A stretch of DNA of 64,000 nt from Clostridia bacterium (GTDB lineage Bacteria; Bacillota; Clostridia; Oscillospirales; CAG-272). The position numbers and the translations under genes were made by a program. The stretch covers positions 1-64,000 of the forward strand of contig JAFYPF010000029.1 in NCBI GenBank assembly GCA_017547655.1. Reading direction: 5' to 3'. The notes beneath the pieces were generated by a model that saw only the letters and a list, made by a program, of their open reading frames with translations, was not told the DNA's origin and made no database searches. Within the stretch, counting starts at the first letter, position 1. Each line of letters starts with the position of its first letter. Positions 19,439-27,549 of this stretch are shown here, one piece after another.

Positions 19439-19699
19439 GCTAATTTTTACACATAATCAGTATAAAATCAGCTCATTTCTCCCTGTTGATAATGTGTTAG
19501 AAATCGTTGGAAATTTCTGTGGATTTCAACATCGTAAAAATCCATTGAATTTTCCCATTTTTTTCAACAAGTTTTTATTGGAAAACTTTGCTGTGGAAAA
19601 CTCTGTGAGCTTGATTGATTTCTTTGCTTAAACAGTAGCTTATTTACACCAAAAAGTTTTCCACACTGTTTTCAACACCTGTGGAAAATGCAGAGAGAT

Positions 19700-21127
19700 T
19701 TATTTTTTTCTAATCTCGTCCATAAGTTCTTTTATCTCAATTTCAAGTACCGAGTTTTCTTTAATATCTATTTCAATCTTGTTCAAAGATGACTTAATAG
19801 TCGAATGGTCTCTTGAAAAAATATTTCCGATTTTTTTCAAAGACAAATCTGTCATATTCTTTATAATGTAGATACAGATATGTCTTGCATTCGCTACCTC
19901 TTGATTTCTCTTTGAACCTTTCAAATCGTTCTCGGAAATATTGTATTTCTTTGAAACCTTTTCGAAAATTCTGTCAATTGTAACGTCAACAGGTTCATTG
20001 TTTGAAACAATAACCGATATACATTCTTTCGCAAGGTCAAGATCAAGCTTTGCGCCTTTCAAGAATGAGTGAGCTGCAAGTGTCTTAACAGCACCCTCAA
20101 TTTGACGTATATTACTTCTCAAATTTTCGGACAGATAATTCAAAACTTCAGGTGGGAAAGTAACTCCCAATTTCTTTGCTTTATCTTTAATAATAGCTGT
20201 CCTGAGTTCATAATCGGGTGGCTGAATGTCTACAATAAGTCCGTCTTCAAAACGAGTTCTTAATCTGTCTTCAAGAGTCTTAATTTCTTTCGGAGGACGG
20301 TCACTTGTCATAATAATTTGTTTACCTGCATCGTAAAGCGCGTTAAACGTATGGAAAATTTCTTCCTGTGTCGCTTCTTTGCCTGCAATAAAATGAATAT
20401 CATCTATAAGAAGAAAATCTGTCTTTCTAAATTTGTTTTTAAACTTCTCTCTGAATGTAACGTTTGATTTCTTGCTTATGTTTTCGATCAGCTGACTTGC
20501 AAAGTCCTCACCCTTAACGTACACAATGCTCGCCTTTTTGTTCTTGCTCAAGATAAAGTTGTTTATCGCGTAAAGCAAATGTGTCTTTCCAAGACCGCTT
20601 TGTCCGTAGATAAACAAGGGGTTAAAATGGGTAGCGGGGTTATTGCATACCGAAATACACGCTTCATAAGCAAACTTGTTTGAGTTACCTACAATGAAAT
20701 TATCAAAAGTATATTGCGTATGGTAAGGCGGGAAAATATTACTTGCCTGCTCGAACGTAACCTCTTCCGTATCACTTTCGTCAAAAGCAAGCTCGGATAC
20801 GTTCGTTATCGTTTCGGCTTTGCTTTCTTCTTTTTCCGGAGCTCTTCCCTCTATATAGGGTGTAAGGTCGGGCTCCCCGTTTTGTCTCGAAAGAATAGTA
20901 ACGTTTATCGGATAACCGATAAGCTCTTCAAGATACTGTTTTATGGTAGGCAGATGTTTATCGTTTAAAATTTTACACTTAAGGTCGCTGCTGTTTACCA
21001 AAACTGCATCTGTATTATTTAAAACCTCAAGCTTCAAATCGTTGAACCATAATTCAATAAATCCCTCGGCATAGGTCTGTCTCATATTTTTAACAACGTT
21101 TGCCCAAAGGTCGTCCAAAAACTGCAT
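19700..21127 (-). CDS. dnaA: Chromosomal replication initiator DnaA
   Basis: The AAA+ protein that binds DnaA boxes and melts the origin. The 475 residues show domain I (1-85), an acidic linker (about 95-130), the AAA+ core with Walker A G175-Q-S-G-L-G-K181-T182 and Walker B FLLIDDIHF, and a C-terminal domain IV with the box-recognising SRDHSTIKSS motif. Multiple DnaA-box-like sites in the gap to dnaN, and a good promoter upstream, suggest autoregulation. The protein is longer than Bacillus DnaA because of the linker. Confidence 0.98.
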   Translation of the reverse strand: MQFLDDLWANVVKNMRQTYAEGFIELWFNDLKLEVLNNTDAVLVNSSDLKCKILNDKHLPTIKQYLEELIGYPINVTILSRQNGEPDLTPYIEGRAPEKEESKAETITNVSELAFDESDTEEVTFEQASNIFPPYHTQYTFDNFIVGNSNKFAYEACISVCNNPATHFNPLFIYGQSGLGKTHLLYAINNFILSKNKKASIVYVKGEDFASQLIENISKKSNVTFREKFKNKFRKTDFLLIDDIHFIAGKEATQEEIFHTFNALYDAGKQIIMTSDRPPKEIKTLEDRLRTRFEDGLIVDIQPPDYELRTAIIKDKAKKLGVTFPPEVLNYLSENLRSNIRQIEGAVKTLAAHSFLKGAKLDLDLAKECISVIVSNNEPVDVTIDRIFEKVSKKYNISENDLKGSKRNQEVANARHICIYIIKNMTDLSLKKIGNIFSRDHSTIKSSLNKIEIDIKENSVLEIEIKELMDEIRKK

Positions 21128-21201
21128 AAATAAGCTTTTCCTTTCAAAAAAATAATAATAAAAACATGAAAAATGCTCGAATTTGCGTATATATATAATT
21201 T

Positions 21202-21230
21202 ATTATAGCATATATATATATATAATGCAA
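21202..21230 (-). promoter_or_regulatory. Putative sigma-A promoter of dnaA
   Basis: On the minus strand TTGCAT (21230-21225) and TATAAT (21207-21202) are separated by 17 bases, about 75 bases before the dnaA start. The spacer and surroundings are a TA-repeat tract (21189-21224). Confidence 0.65.
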
Positions 21231-21303
21231 GGCAAAAACAGTAAATTCTGAAGACTTTTTTAAAAAAATTTCCTTAATATAGAAGAGAAAATTAAAAAAA
21301 CAC

Positions 21304-21331
21304 TTGACAAGATGGCTGTTTTGTGTAATAA
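21304..21331 (+). promoter_or_regulatory. Putative sigma-A promoter of rpmH-rnpA
   Basis: TTGACA (21304-21309) is followed after 16 bases by TAATAA (21326-21331), about 48 bases ahead of rpmH. This is divergent from the dnaA promoter. Confidence 0.65.
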
Positions 21332-21378
21332 TAAGGATTACCGTTGAGTATTTTTAGAAGTTGAAGGAGGTGCGTACG

Positions 21379-21513
21379 ATGATCAGAACGTATCAGCCTA
21401 AGAAACGTCAGCGCAAAAAGGAACATGGCTTTAGAAAAAGAATGAGAACAGCCGACGGCAGAAATGTGTTGAAGAGAAGACGCGCAAAAGGCAGAAAACG
21501 CCTCACATATTAA
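21379..21513 (+). CDS. rpmH: 50S ribosomal protein L34
   Basis: A 44-residue, very basic ribosomal protein. The [11 protein letters not shown] start, HGFRKRM motif, and C-terminal [12 protein letters not shown] are diagnostic. A strong GAAGGAGG site lies 8 bases ahead of the ATG. Too short for ordinary ORF thresholds, but unambiguous, and its place next to dnaA and rnpA is conserved across bacteria. Confidence 0.98.
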   Translation: MIRTYQPKKRQRKKEHGFRKRMRTADGRNVLKRRRAKGRKRLTY

Positions 21514-21621
21514 TGGCATAGACGTTTCTTTACATCGAATGTCAGTTACAAAACCGCCGATATTCTCGGGGGTTTTTGTTTTACCAAAATTAAGGAATAT
21601 ACAAGGAGAGGTTTTATATTT

Positions 21622-21993
21622 ATGAAATATAGAGCGATAAGCGAAAACCACTTGTATAGCAAGGCGTACAGAAAGGGTAAGAAGATAGCAACAAAGCACG
21701 TTGTTATCTACGTTTTACCCGACAGACACGCCGGAAAACTCAAAAAAGAAAATCCGAATAAGCAATTTATTAACAGAGTCGGACTTACCGTAACAAAAAA
21801 AATCGGGGGAGCTGTTACTAGGTCTCGTGTTAAGAGAATAATAAGGGAAGGATACCGTTTGACAGATAAAAAATACGGCATCAGAAAAGGTAATCTTATA
21901 GTTCTTGTTGCAAGAGATACTGCGGTAAAAGCTAAATCAACGGACCTTGAAAAAGATATGGTATTTGCGTTCAAAAAGTTGGAAATGATATGA
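21622..21993 (+). CDS. rnpA: Ribonuclease P protein component
   Basis: Protein subunit of RNase P, which trims tRNA 5' leaders. The 123 residues include the conserved [29 protein letters not shown] block (about 52-80), containing the RNR-like RNA-binding motif. AAGGAGAGG lies about 10 bases upstream of the ATG. The end overlaps yidD by 4 bases (ATGA), indicating translational coupling. The gene follows rpmH as usual. Confidence 0.96.
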   Translation: MKYRAISENHLYSKAYRKGKKIATKHVVIYVLPDRHAGKLKKENPNKQFINRVGLTVTKKIGGAVTRSRVKRIIREGYRLTDKKYGIRKGNLIVLVARDTAVKAKSTDLEKDMVFAFKKLEMI

Positions 21994-22217
21994 AACGGAT
22001 TTTTATTTTTTTAATCAAAATCTATCAAAAATATATCTCGCCTCTGAAAAGTAAGCCCTCATGCAGATTTTATCCCACATGCTCACAGTACGCTATTGAG
22101 GCATTGGAAATTCACGGATTTTTCAAGGGTAGTATTCTTGCTATATGGAGAATACTTAGATGTAACCCTTTTTGCCGCGGAGGCTACGATCCCGTTCCCG
22201 AAAAAAAGAAAAAGTAA
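21990..22217 (+). CDS. yidD: Membrane protein insertion efficiency factor YidD
   Basis: A 75-residue small membrane-associated protein thought to assist YidC. It has the invariant [16 protein letters not shown] block (about 24-39), the aromatic helix around [19 protein letters not shown], and a Lys-rich tail. It overlaps rnpA by 4 bases and lies 32 bases before yidC, the standard order. Confidence 0.96.
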   Translation: MKRIFIFLIKIYQKYISPLKSKPSCRFYPTCSQYAIEALEIHGFFKGSILAIWRILRCNPFCRGGYDPVPEKKKK

Positions 22218-22249
22218 GATTTATATAATCAGAAAAAAGGAGAAAAGCT

Positions 22250-23386
22250 TTGATAGACGCAATTCTTAAACTTTTTGCCTACGTTGTCGAGTTTTGTTAT
22301 ATAATCGGCGGAAAACATTATCTCGTAGGTCTTATTTTATTTGCAATCATCGTAAAAATTGCTATGCTGCCTTTGAGCATAAAGCAGCAAAAGAATTCTA
22401 TTAAACAGGCTACGCTGAGACCAAAAGAAATGGTTATCCGCAAGAAATATGCGGGAAGAAATGACCAGCCTACTCAGCAGAAAATGCAGAACGAAATAAT
22501 GGAGCTTTATCAGAGAGAAAATTACAACCCTGCAGGCGGTTGTTTGCCTCTTCTCATTCAGCTCCCCATATTGCTCGGTCTTTATCAGGTAATTATCAGA
22601 CCATTGGAATTCCTTTGCCATATTCCGAAGGACGTTGTTAATGCAATAAAGGAGAGCGATGCTCTTAAGGAAATTGTTTCAAAAACTTTGGAAGAGGGAC
22701 AGACTGTTGAAAAAGTAATAAAGTCTATGCCTCAAATTCGGCTCGTCGATATTATTAACAATAATTTCAGTGATTTCAGCTCACAAATAAGTGAGTACGT
22801 TAAATCTGTAGAAGAGCTTCCGAACTTCAGTGTTCTGGGGCTTAACCTTGCAGATACTCCCGCTATCAATACAATAACTGTTTTGTGGTTGGTTCCTATT
22901 CTAACATTCGTAATAAGCTTTTTGTCTATGAAGATAAACAAGAAGTTTATGTATAACCCCAATGAGGGCGTAAAGACCGACGCCGCTACAGGCTGTTCCA
23001 CCAAGATGATGGACTGGATGATGCCTTTGATGAGCGTATATATTACGTTTGTTGTTCCTGCGGTTATCGGTATTTACTGGATATTCAATAATATTTTCGG
23101 TACTATTCAGCAGATAATTTTGGCTAAAGTAATGCCTTTACCGAAGTTTACCGAGGAAGATTATAAGAATGTCGAAAAGGAAATGAACGGTAAGTCAAAA
23201 GTTAAAAAATCTTCGGACGGCACAGGAGAAAAGAAAAAGGTGCGCTCACTTCATAGAATTGATGAAGATGATTACGTTGCGCCCCAACCCGAAAAGAATA
23301 AAAAGACTGAAGCGCCAAAGAATGGACTTGCGGGTATGATAGAAGTGTCTGAAGTACAAGAGGATGACACGAAGAAAGACGAATAA
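22250..23386 (+). CDS. yidC: Membrane protein insertase YidC/SpoIIIJ/Oxa1 family
   Basis: Inserts proteins into the cytoplasmic membrane. The 378 residues carry the family's NPAGGCLPLLIQLPI motif (about 92-106) and several membrane segments (about 20-40, 100-120, 205-225, 255-285). The start is a TTG with AAGGAG seven bases upstream. Unlike Bacillus SpoIIIJ/YqjG there is no lipobox; the protein begins directly in front of the first helix. A long cytosolic insert (about 120-195) and a charged Lys/Glu tail of about 80 residues distinguish it. jag follows by 43 bases. Confidence 0.94.
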   Translation: MIDAILKLFAYVVEFCYIIGGKHYLVGLILFAIIVKIAMLPLSIKQQKNSIKQATLRPKEMVIRKKYAGRNDQPTQQKMQNEIMELYQRENYNPAGGCLPLLIQLPILLGLYQVIIRPLEFLCHIPKDVVNAIKESDALKEIVSKTLEEGQTVEKVIKSMPQIRLVDIINNNFSDFSSQISEYVKSVEELPNFSVLGLNLADTPAINTITVLWLVPILTFVISFLSMKINKKFMYNPNEGVKTDAATGCSTKMMDWMMPLMSVYITFVVPAVIGIYWIFNNIFGTIQQIILAKVMPLPKFTEEDYKNVEKEMNGKSKVKKSSDGTGEKKKVRSLHRIDEDDYVAPQPEKNKKTEAPKNGLAGMIEVSEVQEDDTKKDE

Positions 23387-23429
23387 TCGGTTGTAAAAAA
23401 GACACTTTATATAAAGGAGAATTAAACAG

Positions 23430-24080
23430 ATGATACGTGAAGTTACGGTTTACGGAAAGACTGTTGAAGAGGCTATTGAAAAAGGCCTAAAGGAACTTAA
23501 CGTTGTTGCTGAAAAAGCACAGTATGAAGTTATAGAAAATGCAAAAAAGGGATTTCTCGGATTCGGCGAAACTCCCGCTAAAGTTAGAGTTTACTGCGAA
23601 ATGAACGCAAGTATGAAAGCTGTTGACTTTGTTACTACTCTCGTAAAAAATATGGAGCTTGACGTTGAGGTTAAGACCGAAGTTGTGAACGGTAAAGACG
23701 TTAAGATTACTCTTGTGGGCGAGGCGGCAGGTATGCTTATCGGTCACCACGGTGAGACACTTGATTCTGTACAGTACCTCGCAAATCTTACCGCAAACAA
23801 GGGCGATGAGGACAGAGAGGATTACTCAAAGATTACTGTAGATATTGAAAACTACAGAGCAAAGAGAGAAGAAACTCTCAGAACTTTGGCAAGAAGAATG
23901 GCTGCAAGGGTTCGTAAGAACGGCAGAAATATGACTCTTGAACCTATGAACCCCTACGAAAGAAGAATTATTCATTCTGAAATTCAAGATATTGAGGGTG
24001 TGTCAACATATTCTATCGGTTCCGATGATAACAGAAAAATTGTTATCTGCCTCGAAGACAAAGTTAAAAAGAATAAATAA
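23430..24080 (+). CDS. jag: RNA-binding protein Jag/KhpB
   Basis: A 216-residue RNA-binding protein linked in other Firmicutes to cell elongation and sporulation. An N-terminal Jag domain (1-50, with KKGFLGFG) is followed by a KH domain with the loop IGHHGETL and a C-terminal R3H domain with NPYERRIIH. It is downstream of yidC, as in most Firmicutes. The mnmE-mnmG genes that usually come next are not here. Confidence 0.95.
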   Translation: MIREVTVYGKTVEEAIEKGLKELNVVAEKAQYEVIENAKKGFLGFGETPAKVRVYCEMNASMKAVDFVTTLVKNMELDVEVKTEVVNGKDVKITLVGEAAGMLIGHHGETLDSVQYLANLTANKGDEDREDYSKITVDIENYRAKREETLRTLARRMAARVRKNGRNMTLEPMNPYERRIIHSEIQDIEGVSTYSIGSDDNRKIVICLEDKVKKNK

Positions 24081-24088
24081 TAAATTAA

Positions 24089-24120
24089 GGGCGACCATTT
24101 GGTCGCCCTACTTTCTTTTT
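24089..24120 (+). terminator. Terminator after jag
   Basis: Perfect 9-bp GC-rich stem AGGGCGACC / GGTCGCCCT with an ATTT loop (24089-24110) followed by a T-rich stretch. Confidence 0.85.
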
Positions 24121-24260
24121 CGCCGCTTTTTGCAAAAGAATCCCTCTCCGTCTTTTGCTTCGCAAAATCCACCTCTCCCTAAGGGCGAGGCTTTGGGTTC
24201 GCACAAACCGGAGAGGCAAAGTTCTTTGCCTACTTTCTTTCAAGAAAGTAGGACTTTTTG
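24113..24260 (-). repeat. Dispersed repeat copy A with adjoining palindromic element
   Basis: Read on the minus strand, 24253-24201 gives CTACTTTCTT...AAGAAAGTAG, GGCAAAGAACTTTGCC and CTCTCCGGTTTGTGCG, the full first hairpin unit. The remainder (24113-24200) contains CCCTCTCCG, a TTTTGCTTCGCAAAA hairpin and CACCTCTCCC, a second palindromic element. No coding potential. It fills the gap between jag and thiI. Confidence 0.7.
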
Positions 24261-24348
24261 TTTTTGCGGAAGATTTATCTTCTTGACAAAAAGTGTATTT
24301 TGGGTGTAAAATCTATAAGACATTATAAAGGTAAAAGGAAAATGAAAA

Positions 24349-25527
24349 ATGAAAGAAATACTTTTGTGTAAACAGGGCGAACTCGTATTAAAGGGACTTA
24401 ACAGAAAGTGGTTTGAAGACCTTTTGGCAAAGAGACTTAAGGAATGTATCAAGCCTTACGGTAATTTTAAGGTATCTGCATCACAGTCAACAACATACGT
24501 TGAGCCGTTAGACGATTTTGCCGATATTGACGGTGCGTTTGAGGCGGCTTTGAAAGTTTTTGGCTTTGTTTCGGTTAGCCGTGCCGTTGTTTGCGAAAAG
24601 AATATTGACGATATAAAGAAAAAGGCGGCAGAATATCTGCCACAATATCTTGAAGGTAAAAAAAGCTTTAAGGCTGAAGCGAGACGTTCAGACAAGAAAT
24701 TCCCCTTGACCTCTCCGCAGATTGCGGCAGAGGTAGGCGGCGCTGTTCTTGAGGTTATGCCAAGGCTTAAGGTTAGTATGGATAACCCCGAAATAACCGT
24801 TAGAATTGAACTTCGAGAAACTAATGCATATGTTCACGCAGGAGCATTTAAGGGCGCAGGCGGCATGCCTGTAGGCTCAAACGGTAAGGCTATGCTTTTG
24901 CTTTCGGGCGGTATCGATAGCCCTGTTGCAGGTTATATGATGTCGAAGAGGGGACTTAATCTTGACGCTGTTCATTTTGAAAGCTTTCCTTATACCAGTG
25001 AAAGAGCAAAAGAAAAAGTTTTGCAGCTCGCAAGACTTGTTTCCGTATATTCCGGTAATATCTACGTTCACGTTATTTCCCTTACACATATTCAAGAAGA
25101 ATTAAGAAGACTATGCGACGAGGAATATTTTACTCTGTTGCTCCGTCGTTTTATGATGCGACTTGCAGAAAAGGTTGCAAACAGAAATAAATGCCGTGCT
25201 CTTATAACGGGCGAAAGCTTGGGACAGGTTGCAAGTCAGACGTTAGATGCGTTGAACGTTACCGATGCCGTTGTAAATATGCCTGTATTCAGACCTTGTA
25301 TCGGTATGGATAAAGAAGAAATTATCACTATTTCAAGAAAGATCAATACTTTTGAAACTTCAATACTTCCCTATGAGGATTGTTGTACGGTATTTACTCC
25401 CAAGCACCCCAAGACACGCCCCGAAATGGAACGTGTTCTTGAACAAGAAGCAAAAATCGATATTGAAGCTCTTGAAAAAGAGGCTATGGAATCTCTTCAG
25501 ACAATAAAGATTGAACCCGAAGCGTAG
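24349..25527 (+). CDS. thiI: tRNA 4-thiouridine sulfurtransferase ThiI
   Basis: Adenylates and thiolates U8 of tRNA; in some bacteria it also feeds thiamine thiazole synthesis. The 392 residues have a ferredoxin-like plus THUMP region (about 60-165) and a PP-loop ATPase with LLSGGIDSPVAGY (about 185-197). A conserved Cys lies in DCCTVFTPKHP. There is no C-terminal rhodanese domain, so this is the short Firmicute type that needs a partner sulfur donor, usually a NifS-like desulfurase, not found in the window. Confidence 0.94.
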   Translation: MKEILLCKQGELVLKGLNRKWFEDLLAKRLKECIKPYGNFKVSASQSTTYVEPLDDFADIDGAFEAALKVFGFVSVSRAVVCEKNIDDIKKKAAEYLPQYLEGKKSFKAEARRSDKKFPLTSPQIAAEVGGAVLEVMPRLKVSMDNPEITVRIELRETNAYVHAGAFKGAGGMPVGSNGKAMLLLSGGIDSPVAGYMMSKRGLNLDAVHFESFPYTSERAKEKVLQLARLVSVYSGNIYVHVISLTHIQEELRRLCDEEYFTLLLRRFMMRLAEKVANRNKCRALITGESLGQVASQTLDALNVTDAVVNMPVFRPCIGMDKEEIITISRKINTFETSILPYEDCCTVFTPKHPKTRPEMERVLEQEAKIDIEALEKEAMESLQTIKIEPEA

Positions 25528-25542
25528 AAATAATTATGGGAA

Positions 25543-25620
25543 CTTACTTTCTTTTAAGGAAAGAAAGTAAGCAAAGAAACTTTGCCTCTCTGGTTTGTGA
25601 TACTTACATTATTTGTACAA
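25543..25620 (+). repeat. Dispersed repeat copy B
   Basis: Shows ACTTTCTTT...AAAGAAAGT, GCAAAGAAACTTTGCC, CTCTCTGGTTTGTG and a distal TTTGTACAAA, matching copies A, C and D. It follows thiI by about 16 bases. Confidence 0.75.
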
Positions 25621-25715
25621 AATTTTAAAAGTTTTTGGTGGAGTCAAGATGCGCTTTTTTTAAAAAGCGGCCTTTTGTCAGGGGGCGGACCTGAAAGCCC
25701 TGACCTAATTATCCT

Positions 25716-25744
25716 TAAAAAACAAAAGCCCGTACGGGCTTTTG
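25716..25744 (-). terminator. Terminator of the DUF6062-like gene
   Basis: A palindrome CAAAAGCCCG/CGGGCTTTTG around TA (25723-25744), with an A-run on its left that gives a U-tract on the minus strand. It can work in both directions. Confidence 0.8.
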
Positions 25745-25748
25745 TGAA

Positions 25749-26429
25749 CTATTCGGTTTCAGTTAAACTGCCGGTCAAGAACTTAATGGCTCTTTCAGGG
25801 GCGTTCTTTGCGTTACCCCATGGTTCTTCGTCATAGCGGTAGTCAAACTTTTTACAGAACCAGCTTACGTCGGCGGTAAGCTCTGTCAGATACGATTCAT
25901 TAACCTTTGATACAAGACGTTCAAAGTCGGTGTATTTCTTTCTGTTGAGCTCATTTTTACCTGCAGTTAAGAACTTATGATAGTGGTTCAAGCAGAAATA
26001 AGATTGATTTTTAATTTTTCCTTCAAAAGCTCTGTCGGTATCGTAAAGCCAAACGGCAGTTTCGAACATTCTTTCAATGTGGTAGTCGATTCGTGAGCAG
26101 ATGTAGCAGTTATCGTTAATCTTTTCAACCTTTTTCATAGCGCCGAAGCCTTTTGATTCTTTTGCTACGTGAGCCAAATGGCTTTCGAGCATGAGCGCAA
26201 GACCGAGTCTGTTTTTGCGCTTCATCATCATAGCAAAGTGCTTATCGCAAAAGCCCATTTCATTTGTCTTTATACGAACGTCGGGTTCCATCATAGATGC
26301 TCCGAGAATAAGGTCAAGCTCGTTTTCTTGTACCTTCCTGAACATTTCGCAGAACGGACAACCTTTATTTTTATCTTCAATACAAGCATCAAAGGCTTCG
26401 TTGACAGGTATTGTATATATTTTTTCCAT
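25749..26429 (-). CDS. DUF6062-like protein with paired Cys/His motifs
   Basis: A 226-residue protein matching, from memory, a Clostridia family of unknown function (DUF6062). It begins with KIYTIPVNEAFD and contains two similar modules: CPFC (24-27) with GFC-x-x-H (about 60-64), and CYIC (about 108-111) with YFC-x-x-HYH (about 144-150). The repeated C-x2-C plus C-x2/3-H layout suggests two zinc sites, or redox cysteines. No signal peptide or membrane helix. It has its own terminator and opposes thiI. Function is unknown. Confidence 0.75.
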   Translation of the reverse strand: MEKIYTIPVNEAFDACIEDKNKGCPFCEMFRKVQENELDLILGASMMEPDVRIKTNEMGFCDKHFAMMMKRKNRLGLALMLESHLAHVAKESKGFGAMKKVEKINDNCYICSRIDYHIERMFETAVWLYDTDRAFEGKIKNQSYFCLNHYHKFLTAGKNELNRKKYTDFERLVSKVNESYLTELTADVSWFCKKFDYRYDEEPWGNAKNAPERAIKFLTGSLTETE

Positions 26430-26515
26430 AAGAGAAATTCCCCTCTGTTAGTATTTATATCATTATATCATTTAACAAAAGAATACACAATAGTTTTTAT
26501 AAAAAGGATTTGTAA

Positions 26516-27355
26516 ATGTTTAGTGTAGCAGAAAAAGAAAATTACATAGAATTAGCAGGACTTGACCGTTTTTCGATAGACAAAATTTTTGACTGCGGTC
26601 AATGCTTTCGTTTTGATCCCGTCGATAACGGTATTGAGGGCGTTGCTTTCGGTAAGGCGCTTCGTTTTGAGCAAGAGTGTCTTGATAAAGTCAAAATATA
26701 CGGCATAACAAAGTCGGATTTTGATGAAAAGTTTTGTCGTTATCTTGCGCTTGACGAGGATTATTCGCTTGTTGACAGCGATATTATGACAAGACTTAAC
26801 GGCGACGTCACCATAAAGGAAGCCATAAAGTACGGAAGCGGTATACGTATATTGCGCCAAGACCGTTGGGAAGCCTTGTGCTCGTTTATTATTTCTCAAA
26901 ACAACAACATACCGAGAATAAAAAAGATAATAGAAAATATGAGCCGTGAATTCGGCGAAAAAATAGACGAAACGCACTATGCTTTTCCTACCGCAGAGGC
27001 TATTTATAACGCAGGTGTTGACAAGATTTTTGAGCTGAAAACGGGATTTCGTGCAAAGTATATTTATGATGCGGCTGAAAAGGTTGTATCGGGGAAAATT
27101 GACCTTTTTGCTATTGATAAAATGACAACCGACGAGGCTTTGGAATATCTTATGCAGATAAAGGGTGTCGGACTCAAGGTTGCATCGTGCGCTCTGCTTT
27201 TTGGGTTTAACAAAACCGATGCATTTCCCGTCGACGTTTGGGTAAAAAGAGTACTTGAAAAATATTACCCGAACGGACTTGATTTATCTAACCTCGGTAA
27301 CTATGCAGGTATGATTCAACAATATTTGTTCTACTATGAAAGATATAAAAAATAA
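26516..27355 (+). CDS. ogg: 8-oxoguanine DNA glycosylase (OGG1-type)
   Basis: A bifunctional base-excision repair enzyme removing 8-oxoguanine and nicking the strand. The 279 residues have the eukaryote-like N-terminal domain with the DCGQCFRF strand (26-33) and a helix-hairpin-helix glycosylase domain. The hairpin GVGLKVA holds the catalytic Lys and PVDVW the catalytic Asp, spaced as in human OGG1 (Lys249, Asp268). OGG1-type enzymes are known from some Clostridium species. Some of its plus-strand sequence is G-rich, as expected for leading-strand genes right of oriC. Confidence 0.92.
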   Translation: MFSVAEKENYIELAGLDRFSIDKIFDCGQCFRFDPVDNGIEGVAFGKALRFEQECLDKVKIYGITKSDFDEKFCRYLALDEDYSLVDSDIMTRLNGDVTIKEAIKYGSGIRILRQDRWEALCSFIISQNNNIPRIKKIIENMSREFGEKIDETHYAFPTAEAIYNAGVDKIFELKTGFRAKYIYDAAEKVVSGKIDLFAIDKMTTDEALEYLMQIKGVGLKVASCALLFGFNKTDAFPVDVWVKRVLEKYYPNGLDLSNLGNYAGMIQQYLFYYERYKK

Positions 27356-27382
27356 AAAAATCCTCGTCAGAGGATTTTTTTG
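27355..27382 (+). terminator. Terminator of ogg
   Basis: AAAAAATCCTC / GAGGATTTTTT stem with a GTCA loop, starting at the stop codon and ending in a T-run. Confidence 0.88.
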
Positions 27383-27420
27383 TTTTGGTATCGACAGTCA
27401 GGATCTTTGCTCCCGAACCC

Positions 27421-27492
27421 TTGACGAAAGTACGCAAAGAAACCTTGAATCTCCGGTTTGTACATACTTATTAAGTATAGTACAAACCTTTT
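27421..27492 (+). repeat. Dispersed repeat copy C (clear second hairpin)
   Basis: The first part has diverged (GCAAAGAAACCTTGAATCTCC). The second hairpin is perfect: GGTTTGTAC, ATACTT, short loop, AAGTAT, GTACAAACC (27454-27488). This copy defines the second palindrome of the family. Confidence 0.7.
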
Positions 27493-27510
27493 TTATTAAA
27501 GTTTTTGAGG

Positions 27511-27542
27511 GTATGGGAACTTTTTTCAAAAAGTTCCCATAC
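27511..27542 (-). terminator. Terminator of mnmE
   Basis: GTATGGGAACTTTTT / AAAAAGTTCCCATAC, a 15-bp inverted repeat immediately after the mnmE stop on the minus strand. Confidence 0.6.
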
Positions 27543-27549
27543 ATACTTT

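Larger units (their letters stand above)
19259..19699. other. Chromosomal replication origin (oriC), dnaA-dnaN gap
   Basis: A 441-base gene-free region with many DnaA-box-like 9-mers. Exact TGTGGAAAA or complement lies at 19592-19600, 19657-19665 and 19680-19688. Looser matches are at 19421-19429, 19430-19438, 19445-19453, 19484-19492 and 19518-19526. An AT-rich stretch lies at 19365-19395. Gene order dnaA-oriC-dnaN-recF-gyrB is the classic Firmicute origin layout, and strand composition appears to switch here. A copy of the dispersed repeat lies inside at 19308-19340. Confidence 0.92.
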
